Source: Acidimicrobiales bacterium
GTDB lineage: Bacteria > Actinomycetota > Acidimicrobiia > Acidimicrobiales > RAAP-2
Direction of reading: 5' to 3'
DNA length: 64,000 nt
NCBI GenBank assembly: GCA_025362585.1
Contig: JANYFR010000018.1
Location: 38,895 to 102,894 of the forward strand
The notes under the pieces were generated by a model. That model was not told where the DNA came from, did no database searches, and worked only from the letters and a program-made list of their open reading frames with translations. Below, one piece after another: positions 30,225 to 38,640 of the stretch (positions are counted from its first letter, which is position 1; every line of letters begins with the position of its first letter). A program made the position numbers and the translations under genes.

Positions 30225-31177
30225 TGACCGAACACACCCCGGTGCTTGTCATCGGCTCGGGACCGGCCGGACTCACCGCCGCCATCTACAGCGCTCGGGC
30301 TCAGTTGCGTCCCCTCGTGATCGAGGGCGAGCCATCATCCACGACCGACCAGCCCGGTGGCCAACTCATGCTCACCACCGATATCGAAAACTTTCCGGGC
30401 TTTCCAGAGGGTCTCACGGGGCCCGAGTTGATGATAAACATGCGGGCCCAGGCCGAACGTTTCGGTGCGCAAATACGCACCTCCAAGGTGCAAGCCCTCG
30501 ACACCTCGAGTCGACCATTTCGTGCCTGGCTCACGGACGACCTGGAACCGAGTGTCACCGCCGACGCGGTTATTCTCGCCACGGGCGCACGCTCGCTGAT
30601 GATGAACGTGCCCGGTGAAGAGCGCCTTCTCAGCCACGGTCTCTCCACCTGCGCCACGTGCGACGGATTCTTCTTTCGCGGTCAGGACATCGCGGTCATC
30701 GGCGGCGGCGACTCCGCGATCGAGGAGGCGACGTTCCTCACGCGATTCGCGACGAGCGTGACCATCGTGCATCGTCGCGACAAGCTGCGGGCATCGAAGA
30801 TCATGCAGGAACGGGCCTTTGCCAACGAGAAAATCAGTTTTGCGTGGAACACGCAGGTCACCGAAGTCCTCGGCGAGGAGAAGGTGTCGGGTCTTCGGGT
30901 TCGCGACACCATCACCGGCGTCGAGCGGGACCTCAACGTCACCGGCGTCTTCGTCGCCATTGGCCACCTCCCCAACACCACGTTGGTCGCGGGGACGCTC
31001 GACCTGGAGGAGAACGGCTACGTGCGAACGGGTCCCGGATCGTTCACGAACGTGGAGGGACTTTTCGCGGCGGGCGACGTACAGGACCACGTCTATCGTC
31101 AGGCGGTCACCGCTGCCGGATCGGGCTGCGTCGCGGCGATCGACGCGGAGCGGTGGCTCGAATCGCAAGGTCACTAA
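30224..31177 (+). CDS. trxB: Thioredoxin-disulfide reductase
   Basis: [60 protein letters not shown]. Confidence 0.95.
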   Translation: MTEHTPVLVIGSGPAGLTAAIYSARAQLRPLVIEGEPSSTTDQPGGQLMLTTDIENFPGFPEGLTGPELMINMRAQAERFGAQIRTSKVQALDTSSRPFRAWLTDDLEPSVTADAVILATGARSLMMNVPGEERLLSHGLSTCATCDGFFFRGQDIAVIGGGDSAIEEATFLTRFATSVTIVHRRDKLRASKIMQERAFANEKISFAWNTQVTEVLGEEKVSGLRVRDTITGVERDLNVTGVFVAIGHLPNTTLVAGTLDLEENGYVRTGPGSFTNVEGLFAAGDVQDHVYRQAVTAAGSGCVAAIDAERWLESQGH

Positions 31178-31241
31178 CGACCTTTTCGGTCGCTAAGGTG
31201 GACGATGCGACTCTCGCAGGGGGGTCATCTTGGAGGAAGTT

Positions 31242-31568
31242 ATGAGCCAGCAGATCACGACACTGACCGACGCCACATTCGATGAAGTGATCGGCGCCTC
31301 CGAGAAGCCGATCCTCGTTGACTTCTGGGCGGAGTGGTGCGGACCGTGCAAGTTGATCGCGCCAATCCTCGAGGAGCTGGCGACCGAGCAGTCCGACAAG
31401 TTCTCCATCGGCAAGCTCGACGTCGACGTCAACGTCGCGACAGCCACCAAATTCTCGGTGATGAGCATCCCGACGCTGCTGCTGTTCAAGGACGGAGCGG
31501 TCGTCGCCCGACTGGTCGGCGCAAAGCCTAAGGGTGCTCTCCTCCAAGAGATCACCGCGAACCTGTAA
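31242..31568 (+). CDS. trxA: Thioredoxin
   Basis: [29 protein letters not shown] active site. Confidence 0.95.
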   Translation: MSQQITTLTDATFDEVIGASEKPILVDFWAEWCGPCKLIAPILEELATEQSDKFSIGKLDVDVNVATATKFSVMSIPTLLLFKDGAVVARLVGAKPKGALLQEITANL

Positions 31569-32526
31569 TCCAATCCCCCTGAACTTCGAGTCGATCCACC
31601 ACGGCGACACGGGTTCGCGGGTCCGCGAACTGCGTGACCGCCTCGCCACCCTCGGTCACCCCTCCTCGGGCGACGACGTCGACGTCTTCGGTGACGGTAC
31701 CGTCGCGGTCGTCGAGGGGTTTCAGCGCTCGAGAGGCCTTCCCATCACCGGCGAGGTGGACGCGATCACCTGGGCGGCGCTCGTCGAAGCTGGATGGCGC
31801 CTCGGCCAACGCCTCCTCTACTTCACCCGACCGAATCTGCGCGGCGACGACGTCGCCGAACTTCAGGTCCGCCTGGCGCAACTCGGCTTCAATCCCGGTC
31901 GGATCGACGGGATCTTCGGCCGGCTTCTCGAAGAGGCACTGATCGACTTTCAACGCAACTGCGCCATCGACGCCAGTGGCACCTGCACGAGTGCCACCCT
32001 GCACGAGCTGATGCGCATGACCTCGTACGGCCAGCCGATGAGCCTCGTGACCGAGGCGCGAACGCTCGCGGGTTTCGACGTCGAAACCTCGGGCCCGGTG
32101 GTCGTGTGCGGTGAGAGTCCGGTCGCGGCGATGATCTCGCACTTGGGTGCGCAGACGATGAACGTCACGCTCCTTCGAGACACGCGCCCGGAGGACGTCG
32201 CCGCCTACGCCAACACCAACGGGGCGTCGGCAGTGATCTGTCTCGAGACCCTCAAGCAGATTGATGGCGTCCGTCTCCATTACTGGGCTGGCTACCGATC
32301 GCACTCGCGGCGAGGCGAGCTCCTCGCCAGTGAAATCGCCTCCGCGTTGGCGACCTTCGAGCAACTCCCTCGGGTTGAAGTGACCGGCATGGCGTTGCCG
32401 ATTCTTCGTGAGACGAAGATGACGACCCTACTGATCGAGCACGGACTGCTCGACAGCGGCGCACTCTCCGAGCTCGCCACCGCCGTCACCCGCGTACTGG
32501 GTCTAGTTATCCACAGGCAAGGCTAA
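31534..32526 (+). CDS. CwlM-like protein: two peptidoglycan-binding repeats plus amidase_3-like domain
   Basis: Two PG_binding_1 repeats ([15 protein letters not shown]..., [25 protein letters not shown]) plus amidase_3-like C-terminus; trxB-trxA-cwlM-parB synteny. Start uncertain (GTG overlaps trxA). Confidence 0.78.
   Translation: MLSSKRSPRTCNPIPLNFESIHHGDTGSRVRELRDRLATLGHPSSGDDVDVFGDGTVAVVEGFQRSRGLPITGEVDAITWAALVEAGWRLGQRLLYFTRPNLRGDDVAELQVRLAQLGFNPGRIDGIFGRLLEEALIDFQRNCAIDASGTCTSATLHELMRMTSYGQPMSLVTEARTLAGFDVETSGPVVVCGESPVAAMISHLGAQTMNVTLLRDTRPEDVAAYANTNGASAVICLETLKQIDGVRLHYWAGYRSHSRRGELLASEIASALATFEQLPRVEVTGMALPILRETKMTTLLIEHGLLDSGALSELATAVTRVLGLVIHRQG
32507..32515 (+). promoter_or_regulatory. 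Perfect-consensus DnaA box
   Basis: TTATCCACA at the 3' end of the cwlM-like gene. Confidence 0.55.
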
Positions 32527-32612
32527 AAACTCACTCGAAAGTTCGCTATTTCACTGCCGATATTCCTTTATTTGCAGCAAAACGAGAGAAACCCACAACT
32601 TCATGCACAAGT

Positions 32613-32621
32613 TGGGGATAA
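32613..32621 (-). promoter_or_regulatory. DnaA-box-like 9-mer
   Basis: TTATCCCCA on the minus strand, one mismatch from TTATCCACA. Confidence 0.4.
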
Positions 32622-32654
32622 CTTCAACAAGAGGGTTACCTTCAGAGTTGAGAC

Positions 32655-33578
32655 TTAACTCGGATTCGAAATCGCTATATAGAGTCGTTCAAGGTCATCC
32701 AGATCCGCAAAGTCAATGATTATGCGACCATTTCGGCCCTTTAAGTCCACGTGGACCCTGGTATCGAGATAGTCCTCCAGGAGATGTTCCAACTCGGCCA
32801 CACTGGCGTCGGGGACGGGGCGCAGCCGGGGAGCACCACTCTCGGGCTTCGTCGATGGTTCAATATCAACGATTGGCTTGGGCTCGATGAACGTCTTCAC
32901 CGCGTCTTCCGTCGCACGAACGGAGAGTTCGTTCTTGATCACCCGGGCAACCATTGTTGACTGGGCGTTGGGGTCCGTGATGGCGAGCAGGGACCGGGCG
33001 TGGCCCGCCGTAATCTGGGACGACGCAAGCGCCGCTTGTGCCGTCTCCCCCAATTGAAGAAGTCGTAACGTGTTCGTAACATTTGCTCTACTCTTGCCAA
33101 CGCGCTGCGCCACCTGTTCATGCGTCAGATCAAACTCGTCGATGAGCTGCTGATACGCGGCGGCCTCCTCCAGGGAGTGCAGATCGACGCGATGCAGGTT
33201 TTCCACGACGGCCTGTTCAAGCGACAGCCGATCATTGACGTCTAACTGGACCAGGACCGGCACGAATTCTAACTCCGCAATTATTGCGGCGCGCCAGCGA
33301 CGCTCTCCCGCGATAAGTTCGAACTGATCAATTTCGCCCTCAATCGGTCGAACGATGATGGGTTGAAGTACTCCCAACTCTTTCACGGACGAGGCGAGCG
33401 TCTTTAGACTATCGTCATTGAAGTCTTTTCGCGGCTGAAACTGATTGGGGCGAATTGACGCGACGGGCACTCGCCGCAGCGGACCCTCGGTGGGTGGCGC
33501 AACGTGGTGCTCCGCTGATTCCTCGCCATCGGGGATCAGGGCACCGAGGCCCTTGCCTAAACCTGGTTTTCTAGCCAT
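32655..33578 (-). CDS. parB: Chromosome-partitioning protein ParB
   Basis: MARKPGLGKGLGALIPD; IRPNQFQPRKDFNDDSLKTLASSVKELGVLQPIIVRP; ELIAGERRWRAA. Confidence 0.95.
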   Translation of the reverse strand: MARKPGLGKGLGALIPDGEESAEHHVAPPTEGPLRRVPVASIRPNQFQPRKDFNDDSLKTLASSVKELGVLQPIIVRPIEGEIDQFELIAGERRWRAAIIAELEFVPVLVQLDVNDRLSLEQAVVENLHRVDLHSLEEAAAYQQLIDEFDLTHEQVAQRVGKSRANVTNTLRLLQLGETAQAALASSQITAGHARSLLAITDPNAQSTMVARVIKNELSVRATEDAVKTFIEPKPIVDIEPSTKPESGAPRLRPVPDASVAELEHLLEDYLDTRVHVDLKGRNGRIIIDFADLDDLERLYIAISNPS

Positions 33579-34326
33579 TCATGATCTCCTCTGCTAGTGC
33601 GCGATACGCCTTCGCCCCCTTGGACGACGGATCGAAAACGGTGATGGGCTGTCCAAACGAGGGCGCTTCAGCGAGGCGCACCGTGCGGGGAATGACTGTA
33701 CGACACAGTTCGTTCTCGAAGTGACGCCCTACCTCTTTGGCCACATCCCCCGAAAGAGTGATTCGCGAGTCGTACATCGTCAAAACGACTTTGGTTATCC
33801 GGAGGGTTGGATTCAGGTTCTTCTGCACCAGGTCAACAATTCGCTGAAGTTGGTTCAGGCCCTCGAGAGCGTAGAACTCAGTCTGGACTGGCACCATGAT
33901 TTCCGTCGCGGCGGCGAACGCGTTAATGGTGATGAGACCGAGGGATGGGGGGCAGTCAATGAAGACGTAGTCGAAATCGCCCTCTACTGAAGCTAACGCT
34001 TTCTTCAATCTCAGTTCGCGGGAGATTACGGAGGTTAATTCCTGCTCCACGCCGGCCAGGTCGAGGGTGGCCGGCGCTACAAAAAGGTTGCTATAACCCG
34101 TCGGCTCAACAATATCGACCATTGGCACGTCATTGAGCAGCACGTCGTAGACCGATCGCTCAAACTGGCGTCCATCAACGCCAAGACCGGTTGTCGCATT
34201 ACCCTGGGGATCGAGGTCCACAATCAACACGCGCTTACCCTGTTCGGCCAATGCGGCTCCCAAAGAGGTAGTGGTTGTGGTCTTTCCTACGCCGCCCTTT
34301 TGATTGGCGACAGCGAAAATCCTCAT
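33571..34326 (-). CDS. parA: Chromosome-partitioning ATPase ParA (Soj)
   Basis: MRIFAVANQKGGVGKTTTTTSLGAALAEQGKRVLIVDLDPQGNATTGLG; deviant Walker A. An alternative start is at 34344. Confidence 0.95.
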   Translation of the reverse strand: MRIFAVANQKGGVGKTTTTTSLGAALAEQGKRVLIVDLDPQGNATTGLGVDGRQFERSVYDVLLNDVPMVDIVEPTGYSNLFVAPATLDLAGVEQELTSVISRELRLKKALASVEGDFDYVFIDCPPSLGLITINAFAAATEIMVPVQTEFYALEGLNQLQRIVDLVQKNLNPTLRITKVVLTMYDSRITLSGDVAKEVGRHFENELCRTVIPRTVRLAEAPSFGQPITVFDPSSKGAKAYRALAEEIMNG

Positions 34327-34431
34327 CAAGCTGGCGTCCGCCATGAGCCTCTTTCCGACCTAATCGTGGTTACCGACACTTCGTCGAACTCTGCTATTCA
34401 ACTCGGTTTTCGCCGAGCCGTCAAGTATCAG

Positions 34432-34447
34432 TGTTTCACGTGAAACA
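34432..34447. promoter_or_regulatory. parS: parS site
   Basis: Exact TGTTTCACGTGAAACA. Confidence 0.95.
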
Positions 34448-34556
34448 TTGTTGCTGGCCGATCTTCATTGATTCCCCAATTGGACCCAGAGTATTCCCCA
34501 TTCTTTCAAGGCTTTCGGTGGATCGCGCGGCGGATACATTCGAGACACCCAAAGAG

Positions 34557-34572
34557 TGTTTCACGTGAAACA
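34557..34572. promoter_or_regulatory. parS: parS site
   Basis: Exact TGTTTCACGTGAAACA. Confidence 0.95.
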
Positions 34573-34854
34573 TTTTTCGTGGGAGTACCGACCGCGCCAC
34601 TTGTTATTTTTCGTCTCCCCAACCTGCTTGAGCTCCAACCGACTCTTCGATGCACGGATGGCCTTCAATCAGTTGACCGTCACGTACAGCGTCTGTTGTA
34701 GCATCGCCCAATTGAATACAAGGGGCGTCGAGACCTGTGTGGCGCCGATCAATCTATCCGGTCGTACCCCAAGGCAATCTCGCCAGAATAACTTTCACCC
34801 GCCGAACCACGATGTCTCTTGCGGGCCACCCGGAACTTCCGCAGCTCAACGCAA

Positions 34855-34870
34855 TGTTTCACGTGAAACA
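34855..34870. promoter_or_regulatory. parS: parS site
   Basis: Exact TGTTTCACGTGAAACA. Confidence 0.95.
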
Positions 34871-35152
34871 ATTCTCACGGTCACTGATGGAAGATGCTTT
34901 TGAGGTGATGGCGGTGGCCCGCAGAAAACCTTCCGATACTTGCATCCAGCCGCCGATGCCCCGGTCGGCTGATATCGATGAATCGACCTCATTATCGCCC
35001 AATCCCAGTGGATCACAGCCGGCGCCGAGATTGGAGTGTCTTCGACAAACCGGTACGGTCTCAGCCCGGAGGAGTTCGCGCCAGAGTAACTTTCACCCGC
35101 CGAACCGCGATGTCTGATGCGGGCAATCTGAAAACTTGAGTTGACTCCTCAA

Positions 35153-35168
35153 TGTTTCACGTGAAACA
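35153..35168. promoter_or_regulatory. parS: parS site
   Basis: Exact TGTTTCACGTGAAACA. Confidence 0.95.
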
Positions 35169-35263
35169 TTGATTGATGACTGCACCCAGAGATTCACTAT
35201 TCAATTGTGCAGAAGTGATTCTCGATGGACTGCAAAGTCCGTCACTCCCCTATCCAGAAGGCA

Positions 35264-35887
35264 TTAGAACAGGGGCCGTTTTCGTGGAACACCGATGCCG
35301 CGAGGAAACTCCGGCATCGTTGCATGCGACTTCTGCAGAACCTGAAACGAAGCCCCGTGGCGAACGCGACCTAAATCCCGGAGCCCCAATATCTTCAGAC
35401 CCTTGGCTGGCCATCGTCCAGTCTCCGAGTCATTCGGGGGTTCGGAGATGACCATTACTCCCCCAACTTTCAAGAAACGAACCCCGCATTCGGCGGTGAC
35501 CGACGGGGGGCCGAACGATCGCGCAGAAACGAGATCAAAGATTCCGTCTAGTTGCTGATTTCGTGCAATCTCTTCCGCCCGACCAATCATGACCACGCCA
35601 CCCTCTGGTGCGTCGTTCCACTCCATGACTTCGACGAGAAATTTTGCTCGCTTCATCATTGAATCAGTGAAGACTGCTCGGTTCCGCCATCGCTCAAGTA
35701 GTACGAGTCCAGGAAGACCGCCGCCGCTTCCTAGATCGAGGAACGAGGCCGGGGGAGTGGGCGACAGTTCCTGCCAGCATTGCGCGAACCCATCTGCATG
35801 GGCAATTTGAGGCTCGATGGGACCCGGCCCTAAATAGCCCCGCGCCCTCGATTCATCGAGGGCGCGGTTCAACCAGTCAGTACTCAC
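35264..35887 (-). CDS. rsmG: 16S rRNA (guanine(527)-N7)-methyltransferase RsmG
   Basis: SFLDLGSGGGLPGLVLLERW..RAVFTDSMMKRAKFL; synteny between parA and jag. Confidence 0.88.
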   Translation of the reverse strand: MSTDWLNRALDESRARGYLGPGPIEPQIAHADGFAQCWQELSPTPPASFLDLGSGGGLPGLVLLERWRNRAVFTDSMMKRAKFLVEVMEWNDAPEGGVVMIGRAEEIARNQQLDGIFDLVSARSFGPPSVTAECGVRFLKVGGVMVISEPPNDSETGRWPAKGLKILGLRDLGRVRHGASFQVLQKSHATMPEFPRGIGVPRKRPLF

Positions 35888-35894
35888 TTTTCAA

Positions 35895-36761
35895 CTACGC
35901 CGGAGCGACCACCACGAAGCGGCGAGGGTCCTCTCCCTCGGAGCGGGTCACCACTCCGTTACTTTCGCTCAGGGCGTCGTGAACTGCTTTGCGGTCCGCC
36001 GCGGACATTGGTTCGAGCGCCCGCTCCTCTCCCGTTTGAGTGACTTCTTGGGCAACCTGCTGGGCAAATCGTCCAAGGGCGGCGACTCGACGCTCGCGAT
36101 ACTGCGCCACGTCAACCAGTATCCGGTCGGTTCGACTCGGACTCTTCGACTGTACGACGGTCCTCGTAACCTCCTGTAGCGCCTGAAGCGTGGTGCCGCG
36201 TGGTCCCACCAGCACGCCTAATTCGGTCGGGGGACTGGCGTTCACTGAAAGTTCGACGGTCTCCTCGTCCAACTCCTTGACGATGACGTCAGCCGTAATG
36301 TTCATCGTCACCAGGAGTCCCTCGAGGAACTCCTTGGCAATCGATCCTTGTTCGGCCAGTGAGATTCCCTCAGCCATGTTGTCCTCCTTCAATGGACTCT
36401 TTTCCGATCGGGATGTGGACTTAGCCGCACCTTCATCTTGCGGTCGAGCAGAATTGCCCTTCGCCTTTTCCTTTCGGAGGGCGTCGCCGCTGCTTCGAGG
36501 AGCTCGGGGCTTCTCTCCCACGCCGGTCGTGGCGCGCGGGCGCTCTTCTCGAACGCCGGAACGACGCGATCGCTTTGGGCGCGGGCCGCTGGGGCGTACC
36601 CTGGCCCGCACTCGAGCTTCGCCTCGAACTCGACCAAAGAGGCCGGCTTTGGGCTCCTCGAGCACCTCTACTTCGGCATCGTCCCGGTGGACGCCCAAAT
36701 GCGCCAAGGCGCGTTCGGTTGCCTCGTCAATTGATTTTCCTGTGGTTTCTACCCAGTCCAT
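35895..36761 (-). CDS. jag: Jag/KhpB family RNA-binding protein (SpoIIIJ-associated)
   Basis: MDWVETTGKSIDEATERALAHLGVHRDDAEVEVLEEPKAGLFGRVRGEARVRARV (Jag_N); KH/R3H C-terminal region. Confidence 0.9.
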   Translation of the reverse strand: MDWVETTGKSIDEATERALAHLGVHRDDAEVEVLEEPKAGLFGRVRGEARVRARVRPSGPRPKRSRRSGVREERPRATTGVGEKPRAPRSSGDALRKEKAKGNSARPQDEGAAKSTSRSEKSPLKEDNMAEGISLAEQGSIAKEFLEGLLVTMNITADVIVKELDEETVELSVNASPPTELGVLVGPRGTTLQALQEVTRTVVQSKSPSRTDRILVDVAQYRERRVAALGRFAQQVAQEVTQTGEERALEPMSAADRKAVHDALSESNGVVTRSEGEDPRRFVVVAPA

Positions 36762-36764
36762 GGG

Positions 36765-37715
36765 TTAACGCGCCTTTCTCTTTCGCTTCGTCTTCGAGCG
36801 TGACTGTGGTGGTGGCTTGATAGTTGAAGGTTTAGCCGCCTTCGCCGTCGGCTTAACTTCAGGCTCATTATTCGGCTCGGGGGCCGGCGCTACCCGTTCG
36901 GGAATTTTACTGACACCATTCTTGTGAGGGTTTGATACACCCGCCCGGAACATCAGGTCCTGAGTAATTATGCGTATGACTGTAGAAACAATCATGTACA
37001 GGACGACTGCCGCCGGAATGACCATGTAGAAGTAGGCAAACATCAATGGCAGGAATCGCTGCATCATCAACTGCTGGCTGGGCATTGGCTGCCCCGTCTT
37101 CCTGTTTCGATTATTCATCTGAGCCATTTGGAAGTACTGCAGGCCCACTGCGGCCGCCACGAACACAATGAAGGGAATCTGCGCCGCGAACGAGCTGTGT
37201 GAGCTAAAGAGCTTTAAGTTGAGGTCCATGCCGAAGGCCTTGATGGACCCGCCCGAGGAAACGAGATTGTGGTACATCTTCGATCCAGAAGGGATATAAC
37301 GAGGCTGCGCGACGGCGACGCCGTGCATCAAAACCCTGTTCGACAGACCCTTGATCACACTGTACAAAATGAAGAGGAACGGTGCCTGCAAGAGAACCGG
37401 CAGGCAGCCGCCAACTGGATTTGCCCCCTCCTCCTTGTAGAGGCGCATCAACTCTTCATTGAGCAGTTGGCGGTTTTCGGGACCCTTGTACTTCTGTTGA
37501 AGCTTCTTGATCTCTGGCTGCAGCTTCTGCATGGCCATCATTGACTTGGTGCTCTTGATTGTGAATGGTGTGAGGGCGCCCATAATGACGACGGTCAAGA
37601 GCGAGATCGCGATTGCGTAGTTGGGGATGAGACCGTAGAAAAAGGCCAGGATCCATCCGAAAAGGTGGAAAACCGGCTGAAATATAGATCCAACGGTGTG
37701 GGCAAATGACTTCAT
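36765..37715 (-). CDS. yidC: Membrane protein insertase YidC
   Basis: NYAIAISLLTVVIMGALTPFTIKSTKSMMAMQKLQPEIKKLQQKYKGPENRQLLNEELMRLYKEEGANPVGGCLPVLLQAP. Confidence 0.95.
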   Translation of the reverse strand: MKSFAHTVGSIFQPVFHLFGWILAFFYGLIPNYAIAISLLTVVIMGALTPFTIKSTKSMMAMQKLQPEIKKLQQKYKGPENRQLLNEELMRLYKEEGANPVGGCLPVLLQAPFLFILYSVIKGLSNRVLMHGVAVAQPRYIPSGSKMYHNLVSSGGSIKAFGMDLNLKLFSSHSSFAAQIPFIVFVAAAVGLQYFQMAQMNNRNRKTGQPMPSQQLMMQRFLPLMFAYFYMVIPAAVVLYMIVSTVIRIITQDLMFRAGVSNPHKNGVSKIPERVAPAPEPNNEPEVKPTAKAAKPSTIKPPPQSRSKTKRKRKAR

Positions 37716-38014
37716 CGCTGAAAACTCCTAGCTTTCTTTGGTTCGGGCACCAGGTCCACTCCGTGTGGACCGAAGGGGCGACAACGGCTGAGGCGACGTA
37801 TGGCGAGGCCGGCGCCTCGCACGACGCCGTGGCTTTGGACCGCCTCGACCGCGTAGTTCGAGCACGATGGGTAAAAGCGACAGGGGGAGGGGCGTCCCGA
37901 AGTGAGGCGTTGGTAGGCGCCGAATACCCTGATCACCACCTTCGCGAGTGGGGAGACCTTAGAGGGCACCGGTGCGTCCCAGTGCTTGGTGCAGATGATG
38001 GCGGAGTTCGTCAT
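37712..38014 (-). CDS. yidD: Membrane protein insertion efficiency factor YidD
   Basis: VIRVFGAYQRLTSGRPSPCRFYPSCSNYAVEAVQSHGVVRGAGLAIRRLSRCRPFGPHGVDLVP. Exact start uncertain; overlaps rnpA. Confidence 0.9.
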   Translation of the reverse strand: MTNSAIICTKHWDAPVPSKVSPLAKVVIRVFGAYQRLTSGRPSPCRFYPSCSNYAVEAVQSHGVVRGAGLAIRRLSRCRPFGPHGVDLVPEPKKARSFQR

Positions 38015-38288
38015 ATGAGAGGCTTCCAGTCTCAACACCACACCTGATTAGGTAGTTACCCAAATGTGGCTGAGGATCTAGTTCGTCCACGAGTGCCCGG
38101 AGTCGGCGTCTGATCCTATTGCGAATCACCGCATTTCCGACCTTTCGACTGATCACGTAGGCCACGCCCACTGGAGGGATTTGCGAGGGCACCGCCACGA
38201 AACTGATTCGTATCGGTCCACTCTGGCCTCGTCCAGACGGTGCAGCAAACAACGAGAACTGCCGGCGGGTCCGAACCCGTCCAGGCAC
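37959..38288 (-). CDS. rnpA: Ribonuclease P protein component
   Basis: VAYVISRKVGNAVIRNRIRRRLRALVDEL; RnpA RNR motif; between yidD and rpmH. Confidence 0.92.
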   Translation of the reverse strand: MPGRVRTRRQFSLFAAPSGRGQSGPIRISFVAVPSQIPPVGVAYVISRKVGNAVIRNRIRRRLRALVDELDPQPHLGNYLIRCGVETGSLSYDELRHHLHQALGRTGAL

Positions 38289-38294
38289 GTGCGC

Positions 38295-38429
38295 TTAGAC
38301 CGTTAGTGAATGACGGCCCTTGTTGCGACGAGCCTTAAGAATGGACCGGCCGGCGCGGGTGCGCATCCGGGCGCGAAAACCGTGGGTTTTCGCCCGCTTT
38401 CGCTGGTTTGGCTGATAGGTACGCTTCAC
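38295..38429 (-). CDS. rpmH: 50S ribosomal protein L34
   Basis: Hand-translated from minus strand, GTG start: [44 protein letters not shown] (44 aa). Shorter than the entries in the ORF track. Confidence 0.96.
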   Translation of the reverse strand: MKRTYQPNQRKRAKTHGFRARMRTRAGRSILKARRNKGRHSLTV

Positions 38430-38603
38430 AACATCCTCTTCTCAAACTGATTTCATGCGCTTCGCGGTACCCCCGAGGGGTCGCTGGCGCGCTGCTGTGA
38501 GCAATCTTACCCGATGGTCATTGGTCCCTCTGCGGGACCAGAGAATTAGGTGTATGGTGGCACTCCCCAGAGGCATCTCGATGTGAATGAACGGCGCGAG
38601 GCC

Positions 38604-38612
38604 TGTGGATAA
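38604..38612 (-). promoter_or_regulatory. Perfect-consensus DnaA box upstream of dnaA start
   Basis: TGTGGATAA on + strand = TTATCCACA on the minus strand, 28 bp before the proposed dnaA GTG. Confidence 0.6.
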
Positions 38613-38640
38613 AGTTGAATTCTACCTGTGGAGGAAACCG

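Larger units (their letters stand above)
34557..35170. repeat. Diverged tandem duplication carrying parS, period 298 bp
   Basis: parS copies 2-3 and 3-4 are each exactly 298 bp apart. CCAGAATAACTTTCACCCGCCGAACCACGATGTCT (34783) and CCAGAGTAACTTTCACCCGCCGAACCGCGATGTCT (35081) sit at the same offset. Confidence 0.75.

Noticed and set aside
34468-35451. Small + ORFs in the parS region
   Set aside because: They read through parS palindromes and the diverged duplication, and show no protein-like similarity to each other or known families.
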